22,187 nt of DNA, taken from NCBI GenBank assembly GCA_964632505.1, contig CAZWCE010000033.1:1-22187 (forward strand), given 5' to 3'. A program made the position numbers and the translations under genes. The notes below the pieces were generated by a model, which was given only the letters and a program-made list of their open reading frames with translations, did no database searches and had not been told where the DNA came from. The stretch comes from CAZWCE01 sp964632505 (GTDB lineage Bacteria > Planctomycetota > Planctomycetia > Pirellulales > Thermoguttaceae). This document shows positions 7,636 to 16,800 of the stretch, in pieces; position 1 is the first letter of the stretch, and every line of letters starts with the position of its first letter.

Positions 7636-8904
7636 ACATGGCGGGGTGATCAGGTCAAGACGGCATTCCGGTTTCGCCATCAGCATTTGAACATCACCGA
7701 TTTTGCGTTCGAGAAATCCTCCCCGGCAGTAACAGAAGTAGAATTCCCACATGCGAAGGAACTCGTCGGAGAATCCGAGTCGGTGGATGTCGTCGCGACG
7801 AGGATTGAAGCGTTCCCGCCATGCGGCAAGCGTTTTGGCGTAGTGGGAGGTCAAGTCTTCCAGATGGACCAGCCGCATATCGGTGCCCCCGGCAAGACAG
7901 TCGCAAATCAACTGGATCGAGGGGAGGCAACCGCCTGGGAAGATATACCGTTGGATGAAATCGACGGATCTTCGGTAGCGTTCGTAATGCTGATCGGCCA
8001 TGACGATCGCTTGGAGAAGCATCAAGCCGTCTGGTTTGAGACGCTCGGAGCAGATACGGAAGTACTCTCGGAAGTAATGATACCCGACCGATTCGATCAT
8101 CTCGATCGAGACCAGTTTGTCGTACTCTCCGGTGAGGAGGCGGTAATCTTCGCGGAGAACGTCCACTCGAGCGCCGAGCCCGGCTTCGTCGATCAGCCAT
8201 TTCGTGTAGTCGTGCTGCTTCCGGGAGATCGTGGTCGTGGTAATGCGACACCCATAGTGCGAGGCGGCATAGTGCGCGAAACCACCCCACCCCGTCCCGA
8301 TTTCCAGCAGATGATCTTCGGAGGAAAGTTCCAGCTTCCGACAGATCCGATCGTACTTTTCGAGCTGTGCCTCCCCGAGGGTGCTGCTGGTCGCCTCGGG
8401 AAAGACCGCGCATGAATAAGCCATCGTGTCGTCGAGAAAGAGCGAAAAAAACTCATTTCCCAAATCATAATGGGCGGCGATGTTTCGCCGGCTTCCGGAG
8501 AGCGTGTTCCGACGAAGGACATGCCGCAAGCGGTCCGCCATTTTTCCAAACTTGGCAACGGGCCCTTCCACACGAGCCGATAGCAACCGATTGCGACAGA
8601 AGAGCCGTACCAAGGCCACGAGATCATTACACGTCCAGTCCCCTCGGATGTAGCTTTCGGCTGCTCCGAGACTGCCCATGGAGATCAATTGCCGGTAAAA
8701 ACGCCCATGGTGGATCTGGATCTCGATTTCCGGTTTCGCTTCCCCGTCCGGACCAAAAGTGTACGACGTCTCTCCCTCCCGCAAAACGAGCCGACCTTTT
8801 TGCAGGGATTTCAGTTTCCGAAAAATGAATGACCGTGCCGTACGATCGAGGAACCGACGACACGATTGCGACGGCTTTCGGAAAGGAATAGCGGTTTGGT
8901 TCAT
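7627..8904 (-). CDS. Cyclopropane-fatty-acyl-phospholipid synthase family enzyme
   Basis: Classical CFA-synthase-family enzyme of 425 aa, which transfers a methylene or methyl group from SAM to the double bond of unsaturated acyl chains in membrane phospholipids. An N-terminal domain (about 1-130) precedes AHYDLGNEFFSLFL (144-157), MAYSCAVFP (161-169, Cys165 in the active-site Cys position), the SAM loop EIGTGWGGFA (201-210), SIEMIESVG (266-274, catalytic-type Glu271) and FIQRYIFPGGCLPS (316-329). HYAKTLAAWRERF (354-366) and the aromatic-Cys segment MWEFYFCYCRGGF (385-397) complete the family pattern. The length is slightly above E. coli Cfa (382 aa). It is the last gene of the minus-strand arm; its ATG overlaps the DUF1365 stop in an ATGA. 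Whether the product is cyclopropane or a methylated chain cannot be read from sequence. Confidence 0.94.
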   Translation of the reverse strand: MNQTAIPFRKPSQSCRRFLDRTARSFIFRKLKSLQKGRLVLREGETSYTFGPDGEAKPEIEIQIHHGRFYRQLISMGSLGAAESYIRGDWTCNDLVALVRLFCRNRLLSARVEGPVAKFGKMADRLRHVLRRNTLSGSRRNIAAHYDLGNEFFSLFLDDTMAYSCAVFPEATSSTLGEAQLEKYDRICRKLELSSEDHLLEIGTGWGGFAHYAASHYGCRITTTTISRKQHDYTKWLIDEAGLGARVDVLREDYRLLTGEYDKLVSIEMIESVGYHYFREYFRICSERLKPDGLMLLQAIVMADQHYERYRRSVDFIQRYIFPGGCLPSIQLICDCLAGGTDMRLVHLEDLTSHYAKTLAAWRERFNPRRDDIHRLGFSDEFLRMWEFYFCYCRGGFLERKIGDVQMLMAKPECRLDLITPPCST

Positions 8905-9680
8905 GATGACGGCCCCTCCGAACTATCGAAGTTCTCGGGGTGGGGGTAATAAGGGCAGCGTTTTCGCCAGAGCCGGAAGGCCTGCCAATAGATGTAGAAG
9001 ACAACTTGCCCACTCATCCAAGGATGGGTCATCAGCAAATGACGCAGATTAGCGCGGTTCAGCTCGCGGCGTTTGAGTATCAGGTTGACCTCAAAAAAGG
9101 GGCGCTGTTCTTCTGGATGATTCTCGATCGACACGGTCAGTTGCTTTGCCGGTCGTGACAAACGCCAACTGTAATCCATGTTCATATTCATAAAGGGTGA
9201 GACATGGAATCCCTTGGGATGCCGAAATTGGAGTTCGGGACCGAAGCTTTCGCGGATACGATCGTCTAGAACATACCAGTGGTGCTCAAGCCACGGAGTG
9301 TTGGAGACCTCCGCCACGACGGCATCCACCTGCTCGCCCCCTTCCTCGAAACAATAGTATAGGCTCAACGGGCTGAAAGAGTAGCCCCAGTGACGCAGAA
9401 ACGTCAGCAAGCGAATCGGACCGGTCGGACGACGATCGCCGCGCTGCTCGACCAAATCTCGGACCGATTCCGATAGAGAAGATCGTGGGTTCCCTAGGTG
9501 ATCGCTCCGAAGAAAAGAAGCGGGCGCGAATTTCGTGCCTTGAATACCTGAACGACGACCAATCAACTCGGGCAGCTCCTCCAGATCGAGATAGGCGAGA
9601 TAGAGCCGGTAACGGAATTCATTCTTGGCGGGAAGCAACCGTCGGTGCTGTACATGTCCTACATAGAGGCAGCTTTGCAT
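8901..9680 (-). CDS. DUF1365 domain protein
   Basis: Protein of the DUF1365 family, about 259 aa, biochemical function not established to my knowledge; the genes are habitually next to an FAD amine-oxidase-like gene and a CFA-like gene, as here. Family motifs are the N-terminal LYVGHVQHRRLLPAKNEFRY, then LRHWGYSFSPLSLYYCFE, VAEVSNTPWLEHHWYVL and the FHVSPFMNMNMDYSWRL segment near the middle. The start is uncertain. I chose the ATG at 9680, giving MQSCLYVGHV as in relatives; the frame is also open to an ATG at 9704. Either way it overlaps the end of the FAD gene (22 or 46 bases), and its stop shares ATGA with the next gene, so all three are translationally coupled. A role in delivering or modifying acyl chains with its neighbours is inference. 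Confidence 0.9.
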   Translation of the reverse strand: MQSCLYVGHVQHRRLLPAKNEFRYRLYLAYLDLEELPELIGRRSGIQGTKFAPASFLRSDHLGNPRSSLSESVRDLVEQRGDRRPTGPIRLLTFLRHWGYSFSPLSLYYCFEEGGEQVDAVVAEVSNTPWLEHHWYVLDDRIRESFGPELQFRHPKGFHVSPFMNMNMDYSWRLSRPAKQLTVSIENHPEEQRPFFEVNLILKRRELNRANLRHLLMTHPWMSGQVVFYIYWQAFRLWRKRCPYYPHPENFDSSEGPSS

Positions 9681-10933
9681 TGGTCCAACTGCTTTCCAAA
9701 ACATTTTGCGACCGCCAGAGCGCTGTTGACGCCATCCTCATGAAAACCGTTTCCCCAGTAGGCACCGCAGTAATAGGTTCGCTTTACGCCGTTGATTTCG
9801 TGCCATCGACCTTGGGCGGCAAGCGCACGGGGAGAGTAGGCCGGGTGATGGTATTGGAATCGACGGAGGATTTTGGAAGGATCGAGATCTTCCGTCCCAT
9901 TCAAAGTAACACAGATGGGGTCCGGCGAAACATGCCCTTGCAGCCGATTTAGGTTGTAGGTGACTACCGGCGGCCGTCCGATCTCTTTGGGAATTCGGTA
10001 ATTCCATGAGGCCCAGGCTCTCCGGCATTTGGGAAGCGGGGCGGAATCCACATGTAATGCCGTGTCGTTAGGCTGATAGGGAAAGGCTCCGAGGATTTCG
10101 CGCTCGCACTGCGTGGCATCATTGAGCATCTCCAACGATTGATCGGCATGGGCGGCCATCACCACGGAGTCGAAATCGAGTGGTTCGGCATTTTTCGCCG
10201 TGATCGTAACTCGATCGGCATGGCGTTGGACCGCAATCACGGGACGTTTCAATCGAATGCGGTCGGTAAAGGGGCGTGTCAACGCTTCGATATATCGGAT
10301 GGCCCCACCATCGATTGTCTTCCACTGGAAATGACCGCGGACCGTGAGAAGACCGTGGTTATGGAAAAAGCCGAGGAGAAAACGAGCGGGAAAGTCGAGG
10401 AAGCATTCCGGGGAGGCCGACCAAATCGCCGACCCCATTGGGATGAGATACCACTCGATCAATTGTCGGCCGAAACGGCCCTCCTTCAGATATTCCTTCA
10501 ATGTCAGATCCGGATCCAAAACCCCGCTTTCGACCAGGCGAATCGACTGCCGATTGAAGCGGAGAATCTCTCGAAGCATGCGATAGAAGCCGGGACGAAA
10601 TAGATTTCTCCGCTGACTGAATAAACCGCTCAGCGAACCGCCTTGGTACTCAAGCCCCGTCCGATCGCAACGTAGACCGAAGCTCATATCGCTTAGTCTC
10701 GATGAAACTCTCAGGTGTTCGAGCATACGAATGAAATTCGGATACGTGTGGTCGTTGAATACCATGAAGCCGGTGTCAACCGCGTATCGCTTTCCGAAAA
10801 CATCGACCGAAACGGTGTTGGTGTGTCCTCCGGCGTAACTTTCCGCTTCGAAGACTTCGATCTCGTGTTCCTCGGAGAGGAGTCGCGCGGTGAGCAGCCC
10901 GCTGATTCCCGCTCCGATAATGGCGATTTTCAT
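9659..10933 (-). CDS. FAD-dependent amine-oxidase-type oxidoreductase
   Basis: Flavoprotein of 424 aa in the flavin-containing amine oxidase/desaturase superfamily. The N-terminus is a Rossmann FAD site: IAIIGAGISGLLTARLL with Gly7, Gly9 and Gly12, then the ribose-binding acidic end of strand 2 and the GGHTNT loop. RYAVDTGFMVFNDHTYPNF (about 49-67) is typical of the bacterial subgroup that pairs with DUF1365 and CFA-like genes. In that setting these proteins are thought to oxidise or desaturate acyl chains rather than amines; a flavoprotein desaturase is part of the furan fatty acid pathway described in Rhodobacter sphaeroides. I cannot show that this protein is its ortholog. It is first in the three-gene minus arm; GGAAG precedes the ATG, and a candidate promoter lies about 100 bases upstream. 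Confidence 0.93.
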   Translation of the reverse strand: MKIAIIGAGISGLLTARLLSEEHEIEVFEAESYAGGHTNTVSVDVFGKRYAVDTGFMVFNDHTYPNFIRMLEHLRVSSRLSDMSFGLRCDRTGLEYQGGSLSGLFSQRRNLFRPGFYRMLREILRFNRQSIRLVESGVLDPDLTLKEYLKEGRFGRQLIEWYLIPMGSAIWSASPECFLDFPARFLLGFFHNHGLLTVRGHFQWKTIDGGAIRYIEALTRPFTDRIRLKRPVIAVQRHADRVTITAKNAEPLDFDSVVMAAHADQSLEMLNDATQCEREILGAFPYQPNDTALHVDSAPLPKCRRAWASWNYRIPKEIGRPPVVTYNLNRLQGHVSPDPICVTLNGTEDLDPSKILRRFQYHHPAYSPRALAAQGRWHEINGVKRTYYCGAYWGNGFHEDGVNSALAVAKCFGKQLDQCKAASM

Positions 10934-11033
10934 CGGTCACTTCCGTTTCCACATGTGCCAAGGCAGGGGCTCTCGAAACAAAAGCACCCTGATTGAATGG
11001 CGTCTGAACCACTCCCCCCTTTCTATGATAGCT

Positions 11034-11062
11034 ATTGTACCGGGTGGGGGGGCGAGTGTCCA
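11034..11062 (-). promoter_or_regulatory. Candidate sigma-70 promoter, FAD/DUF1365/CFA arm
   Basis: On the minus strand TGGACA (11062-11057, five of six to consensus) and TACAAT (11039-11034, five of six) are separated by exactly 17 bases. The FAD gene starts about 100 bases downstream. The spacer contains a run of seven C. No other pair in this spacer looks as good, but this was judged by eye and regulation by an alternative sigma factor is not excluded. Confidence 0.5.
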
Positions 11063-11136
11063 CCGCGTGGAGGCGTTGCTTGAAGTGGAAGGAGCCCAAA
11101 AGGATTCCAATGAGCCAGCGCGGCATCGCTCTTGTA

Positions 11137-11187
11137 CCGGGCTCTGGATGTTCGCCCTGGGTTCACTATTGATGCGACGCTCAATAA
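11137..11187 (+). repeat. Dispersed intergenic repeat, copy B
   Basis: 51-base element, CCGGGCTCT to CGACGCTCAATAA, matching copy A at about 43 of 51 positions with no gaps. It lies upstream of the FAD operon promoter, in the same relative orientation on the plus strand as copy A. Three frames across it are partly open, so it may be a remnant of a once-coding element; no product is recognisable. Confidence 0.7.
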
Positions 11188-11288
11188 GAGTGTGGACGAG
11201 GGGCTGAATCTCTTGCCTACGTGCTGCATATCCTAATTCGACTTGCGGATTCGATTTTGAAGTCCGCAGGTCCCCTTCGGCTCTGACG

Positions 11289-12734
11289 CTATCGATACGT
11301 CACATTGAGAATGACGCGTTTGTAACTGGTCAACGGTGGCGTACCGTCGTCGGTGACTTCCAGGATCACATGGATCGTGCGATCGCTGAAAACGCGCGGA
11401 GCGGTCAGCTCCGCCTCGGCTGAATCGGCGTTCTCGATCGAAACAGGCCCTTTCCAGGAGCCCGGCTCCGGGTAGACCCACCAGCGATATGCGAGGGCGT
11501 CGCCGTCGGGGTCACGCGATCGGTCGGCGGAAAGCACGACGCGCTGACCGCTCCTGACCGGCAAGTCGACAACCTCGCTTGAATCATCCTCGACAAAGGC
11601 CGCGATGGGAGGATGATTCGCGTCGCCGTAACGCGGCGTGACCGACCAGTCCATGCGCGCCGCGAAGTCGTTTTGGAATACCTCACGCCAACGGAAGAGC
11701 GACGCCATCGTGCTATTCTTGTAGGTAGTTCCTTCATAACTCCAACCGTCGGGCGCTTCGGTGTGCATGCGGTAAGGGCGATGCTGGACCTGCGGCTCAG
11801 CGTAACGTTTCGAGAAGGCTCCGGCGTTGACGGTCTTCCAAGCATTGAAACGCCCGCCCCAATTGCCCTGCTGCATCCTTTCCGGGTCGGAAAGCCCATT
11901 GGGCAATAGATAGAGAAACGCCGGCGTGTCGCCCTCATACTTGTACTTGCGCGGCACGTAGAGCGCACCGAGCGGCCCGTGCGATTGGACATTCTCGGCG
12001 ATCCATTCGTCGTCGAATACCTTGAGATTCGGTCCCGTCACTTCCGGAGGAAACGGTCGGTGAACGCGCTTGGAGATCGCCTGAAATTGCATCACCGATC
12101 TCAGGTAAAGGATCTCCGGAAACTCGTGGCAAATCCACGCGCCCGTGTCGTCTTGGCCGGCGATGTCGTAGACGCGCAGTTTCCGCACGAAGCGTTCGAC
12201 CTCTTCTTCGCTTCGGTTCTTGCGGACATCCCAGAAGGCTTGCGCCAAGTCGGTCGCCGCCCCCCAGACCGAGATCCAGACCGGTCGAGGATCGGGGCGA
12301 TCGACCACCTCGATGATATGCCGCGAGGCAGGCGTGCTTTTTCCGTCGCCGACCGAAGGCATGAAACGTGTGGGCGATCCGTCCTTCACGAGGCGGCGCA
12401 GATCGTCCGGCGCAGGGTAGCCGGGGTCGTGCGCGAGAAGATTCTCGTAGACCGCTTCGTAAGCGTCGATTCGCTTATGAATCTCGGGAACGTTGGTTCC
12501 CTGGCGGTTGGCGGTCGCAAGCAACCCTTCGATCTCCAAATCGTTGGCGTAGAGCAGCAACCGCACCATGGACTGCTGGTCGTCCGGATCGCCGCCGATG
12601 TCGGTCGTGATGATCACGCGATGTTTCAAACGGGGTCGAAGATCGATCTCCGCGCCCATGCCGGTCGACGCGAAAAGGATCAATAAAGGAAAAACGGTGC
12701 TGAAGAAACCCTGCCATGGAATGAAATTTCTCAT
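11289..12734 (-). CDS. Secreted DUF1593 (Sde182-like) protein
   Basis: Exported protein of 481 aa with an N-terminal DUF1593 domain, a nucleoside-hydrolase-like fold, and a C-terminal Ig-like domain, the layout of the Sde182-type proteins annotated as cellulose-binding in polysaccharide degraders. Residues 1-28 (ending FASTGMGA) are a signal peptide. TTDIGGDPDDQQS (43-55) is the calcium-binding acidic cluster of the nucleoside hydrolase fold, and PVWISVWGAATDLAQAFWDV a further family stretch. The C-terminal part, from NHPPIAAFVEDDS on, contains LSADRSRDPDGDALAYRWWV, a PKD/Ig-like pattern. The frame is open to 12767, but the ATG at 12734 has CGGAG upstream and starts the signal peptide. Its function is probably carbohydrate related; nucleoside cleavage is not implied. 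A single gene, upstream of the FAD operon on the same strand. Confidence 0.92.
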   Translation of the reverse strand: MRNFIPWQGFFSTVFPLLILFASTGMGAEIDLRPRLKHRVIITTDIGGDPDDQQSMVRLLLYANDLEIEGLLATANRQGTNVPEIHKRIDAYEAVYENLLAHDPGYPAPDDLRRLVKDGSPTRFMPSVGDGKSTPASRHIIEVVDRPDPRPVWISVWGAATDLAQAFWDVRKNRSEEEVERFVRKLRVYDIAGQDDTGAWICHEFPEILYLRSVMQFQAISKRVHRPFPPEVTGPNLKVFDDEWIAENVQSHGPLGALYVPRKYKYEGDTPAFLYLLPNGLSDPERMQQGNWGGRFNAWKTVNAGAFSKRYAEPQVQHRPYRMHTEAPDGWSYEGTTYKNSTMASLFRWREVFQNDFAARMDWSVTPRYGDANHPPIAAFVEDDSSEVVDLPVRSGQRVVLSADRSRDPDGDALAYRWWVYPEPGSWKGPVSIENADSAEAELTAPRVFSDRTIHVILEVTDDGTPPLTSYKRVILNVTYR

Positions 12735-12893
12735 CGAAATGTCTCCGGGGATATGCTTTGCATTCAAATTCGACTTCGGCTCGATCGCTCTGGAAGATCG
12801 TCGTCACAAGGAACTCGCCGGACGAGTCCGCGTTCCAACAGTGCGACCGAACATCCGTGCCTTAAGCAACATTGCCGTCATATACTGTTACTA

Positions 12894-12922
12894 TATATAA
12901 TAGTGTCTTCATTAGATTGCAA
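12894..12922 (-). promoter_or_regulatory. Candidate promoter for the DUF1593 gene
   Basis: On the minus strand TTGCAA (12922-12917) and TATATA (12899-12894) are 17 bases apart in a locally AT-rich patch, 160 bases before the DUF1593 start. Each hexamer matches consensus at four of six positions. The long leader and modest match keep this tentative. Confidence 0.3.
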
Positions 12923-13873
12923 GATTTCTCGACGCAGGTGAGCCGAAAAGGGGAAATGCACCTTGAGGCAGTGGGTGCGATTCAGGGAAGATCGATGCCG
13001 TAGTGGGCCGGCTCGACCAAAGCGCAGAGCGAAATCACCAACCATCCCGATGTCTCCCATGTTATGATAGGAGAGAGATACTTCGAGAACTTCTTCCCTT
13101 CCCCAATGAGCCGGAAAAAGGCAGCGTTCGATGAACGATATAATGATAGGGATTATTCGCTTCATTGAAGCCGCACAAGACGATGCTCTTATGGAGCTCT
13201 CAGAGCGGCCATTTTTCGCCATCGTTCTATTCTTCCGTACGTAGCAACATAAAAAAGTAATTGACCTTGGAAACAACGACACTTGACCGGGATATTCTAC
13301 TCATCTGGTCTAGTGCAGACGTTTTGTCGCGACTGTTCATGGGGGCGTGCAAAGAAGAGGATCCGTGTTTGCCGACCAGGGATTGCCGGTTCCGATCGTA
13401 TTCCATTCCGCGTCGGTTGTGCGTCTCTTCCAGGCCTGATGATCATCGCTGCGAAGCTAGCCTCGTCGTGGAATGCCGGCGGTGATGGTTCACAATATGT
13501 TGCTCCGAGCCAGATTTTCGGCGCCGAGGATTTTGTGGCCAACCGCCTTTCAGATAGCAAGCGTTTCTCGTTTCGAATTCAGTCTCACGGTGAAGCCAGA
13601 GGCGCTGCGTCGATTTTTCAAAAAATGCTGGACAACATCCGATGAAATGGATAGAATCATCAGATCATTCTTGCACACCACGAAGCGCCGAATCGCGAGG
13701 GAATCCCTCGTCATAAATATTCGTTTTTTGCGGTCTTTTTTCGTCACTCATCGCTCATCTTTGGCTGATCGCATTTTGTCGTCCCTCGGCTCGCCTTTTG
13801 CCGCCCGAACGTTGTTTCGACGTTTTCGTGGTAAAAGCCGATGTCATATTCCCCGCGGCTTCTTTCTCGTCTC

Positions 13874-13879
13874 AGGAGA
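13874..13879 (+). promoter_or_regulatory. Ribosome binding site of the large orphan gene
   Basis: AGGAGA six bases before the ATG at 13886. It fixes the start at MPKKALPCYS, a clean signal peptide, rather than the ATG at 13841 that opens the frame 45 bases earlier. Confidence 0.7.
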
Positions 13880-13885
13880 ACGACC

Positions 13886-16800
13886 ATGCCCAAAAAGGCT
13901 TTGCCATGCTATTCTCTATGCCTCCTTTTATGCTTCACTCTTCTTCCATCGGCGGAAGCGGAGCTTCCCAAAGTGGTTCTCGAGACGATGTCTCAGGCGG
14001 CGGAGGATTTGAAGGCCAATCGACCTTCGACGCTCTCGGATGCCCAGAAGTCGTTATTGGTCTGGTACAACGACGATATCAACCGGGCGGAAATGAGCGG
14101 TTGGTTCGAGGGGAATCCCGATCTTTATCAGGCATCGCAACAAGTCCACGCGGAAGTGAGTTCGACGGTCGCCGGAAACGTGGCGAACGATGTGAATGCC
14201 GGTTTCGATGTCCAGACACGATTGCAACCCGACTTCATGCCCGGCACCGACTCCGATTATATTTTCGAACTCGATCCCAATTCGGCCGATCCGGTGGACG
14301 ACGTCCGGAAATTACAGCGGGGGTACAACGACAATCTAAATGATTTCATGCGGCGTTCGATCGATAACGATCCGAAAGTGAGAGCGGCACTTGAAGCCGA
14401 AGGAGTCCACTTCGAGCCCCGTTCCGACTGGCACCGGAAGCTGGATGTCGACTTCATGGCCGACCCTCGAACCGTGAGCCAGAGCCAGTTCGAAGAGATC
14501 GCCAAGTTGAACAACGATGCTTATACGCGGCGGGAAGCGGCCGACTTCGAGCGAATCTCCCGCGCTTCCGACGGCACGGCGGTCACTCCCGAGATGTACA
14601 CCGGCTACGTGGATGAAATGCGTGACTTCATCAAGAAGAAACGAGACAAGATCGCCAAAATTCGCAAGAATCCCGATCTCTTGAGCGATCCCGACGCCTT
14701 GGCCGATTACCATCGACTGATGGCCCAGGAGAATAAGTACATCTCGCGTATCGAAGCGGCCAATAAGCATCTTCGGGGTCAGGAAGGTCTCATGCCCACC
14801 ACGCGACCACAGGCATCTTCGACGTACGTGGTGCATTACGACGAACAGGGCAAGGCGGTCATCCGGCAGCGTTCGGACAAGACGTTGGCCAAGCGTGCCT
14901 CGAGCCGGGTGCATGGCAATCTCGGTATCTCGACAGTGGGTAATACCCTGGGAGGCCAGGTGGAGAATCGGGCGTTGATCGAATTGAGCGAATCGATGGC
15001 GGAGGCGGCCCGTCGGAATCCGGCAAGGTGGGGGCGTGCCTCGGAAGATATTGCCCGTATGGTAGAGCATATGTCGCCTTCGGAGAAAGGGAGACTGATT
15101 GAAAGCATCAAACGACGTTCGGGGCCTAAGATGGCCGAACAAGTGGCGGAGGCGATGCGGAAAAGGGCCGGCGCGACCGAGGGTGGCGCGCGTGCTCGCA
15201 TGGGCCGCGCCGCGGGGCAGCTCGACGATGCGCTTCGCGGCGCCCTGGGCGTTTCCGACGATCTGAGCCGGATGGGAAGAATGCGGCGAGGTTTCAACGA
15301 AGCGGCTTCAAAGGCGTTGGGAGGGCTCGATCAAATCAGCCGCGGAGCAGTCGCCGTCGAAGTGGTCATGGCCGCGGACAGCATGCGTGATTTGATCACT
15401 CATACCATGAAGGCGACAGATCCCAACATCACGGATGAAGAGGCCGACGAGCATTTCGAGAAAGCGATGCAGGCCTCGAAAGCCCTCGTCGCGCAGGGGG
15501 CCCTGGGGGCCTTGTTCGAAGCGGTCCCGACCACCGGCGTCGTCTTTCTCGGCTGGACGATCGGATATGATGGAACCAACTACATTCTCACCAATACCGA
15601 GACCGGCGAGGTGTTCAATCGAGGTGTCCTCGATTATTTCGACAGTCACAAAAAGGCCCAGGAGGATGCCTGGAATGATATACAAGATTACATAGGCTGG
15701 GAAAGTGACCGCAGCCGCGCGGCCGATCAACTGGCCGATCTGGAATCGAGTCTGATCGATGCGATTAAGGAAGGCCGAGTCGTTTTGAAGCCGGGGGGTT
15801 CGGTCAAAAACGTGATCGAGATGATCCGTCGAGGAGACATTCTCGGAGCAAGGGAATGGATCGAGCAAGTCGATTCCTCCAATGCGACCGCCATCGTCGA
15901 TCATTTGCAAGAGGAGCTGCTTTTCCTGTACCAATTGGCTGGAAAGATCAACGCCGATCATGAAAGGATGCAGGCGGAATCTCAAACAGCACAGCAGCAG
16001 AGGACCATCGCCAACGGTTACTTGGCGCAGTTGGAAGACCTTCGAGACAAACTTTCCGAGGTGAATACAAACTGCGAAAGGGTCTCGGAATTGAAAGCTC
16101 GAATCCAGGAGGATAGCCAAGGCGCGGTCAAGATGGAAAAGTTGGTTCAAGATAGTCTCGGCATGATCGACAGTCGGGCAAAGCGAGCCGATACGGAAGG
16201 AGAACGCCAGCGTCTTTTGAGTGCCTTTCGTGTCACTTCGGAGGCGGCGGGAAAAATCGGAGCAGCCGCCCGACATGCCAGAGACCTGAATCAAGAACTG
16301 ACCGAAATCGTCGAGGCGGCCCAAAAAGCAGGCGTCGAATACTCCCGCGGACAATTGGCGGCCGAACAAGGTCTTTACGCGGCTCAGCAAGGCATCAGTG
16401 CCTGCCACCGCGTCGATTCGATCGCCGAACGCCACGCCGAACATTTTCAAGACCTCGCCCAACGACGGGCTTTCCTTTTGGGACAAATCGCGCGAATGAG
16501 AGAGGCCCTTGCGGAACAGCCGGCGGCAATCGCGCGTCTCGCCGGCATCGAACAGGGAGTTCAGGGAGTCCGTCCGGGGCCGCCCACCGAATCAGTCACC
16601 GCCCGGAGCCGAACCACCCGAGAAGATCTTGAGCATCTTCAGCAGCGATTGCGGTCCATCCCCGCGGAGTTGGTCGATCCCGAGGCGTGCGGTGGACAGG
16701 AAACCGAAGACGATGCCGTCGCGGTCGCGGAACAGGCCTCCCGGCAAGCCGACGCTCGCGTAGCGAAATCAGAGCGCGTACTGGACGGTATCGATATCGA

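Larger units (their letters stand above)
10934..11288. other. Spacer with promoter and repeat copy B
   Basis: 355 bases between two minus-strand genes, the end of DUF1593 and the start of the FAD gene. It holds a candidate promoter at 11034-11062 and repeat copy B at 11137-11187. No hairpin followed by a T-run is evident for DUF1593 termination. Short open frames on both strands (for example 10890-11207 and 11229-11032) run through the repeat and look spurious. Confidence 0.55.
12735..13885. other. Large divergent spacer without a supported gene
   Basis: About 1.15 kb between the divergent DUF1593 gene (-) and the large orphan gene (+). Open frames of 100 to 180 codons occur on both strands (13282-12878 minus, 13283-13645 plus, 13473-14012 plus), but they overlap one another, lack ribosome binding sites and show no domain or signal peptide. 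A candidate DUF1593 promoter lies at 12894-12922. AAGCCG at 13835-13840 can pair with CGGCTT at 13856-13861, 25 bases before the orphan's start; this is too weak to call. A decayed gene or a non-coding RNA is possible, but I cannot support either. Confidence 0.5.

Noticed and set aside
7687..8415. 242-codon plus-strand frame opposite the CFA gene
   Set aside because: Antisense to conserved CFA motifs, no ribosome binding site or domain.
9659..10933. Reading the FAD protein as phytoene desaturase or protoporphyrinogen oxidase
   Set aside because: Same superfamily, but no carotenoid or haem genes nearby, and the DUF1365/CFA neighbours point to acyl-chain chemistry.
5398..10933. Direct assignment of the locus as a furan fatty acid pathway
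   Set aside because: Only family-level similarity can be seen; the oxygenase step is not identifiable and orthology cannot be shown without alignment.
12878..13282. 134-codon minus-strand frame in the long spacer
   Set aside because: No ribosome binding site and no homolog I can recall; kept only as part of the unexplained spacer.
15308..16486. 392-codon minus-strand frame inside the large orphan
   Set aside because: The plus frame has a signal peptide, a good ribosome binding site and continues for 1256 codons; the minus frame is explained as a shadow in GC-rich DNA.
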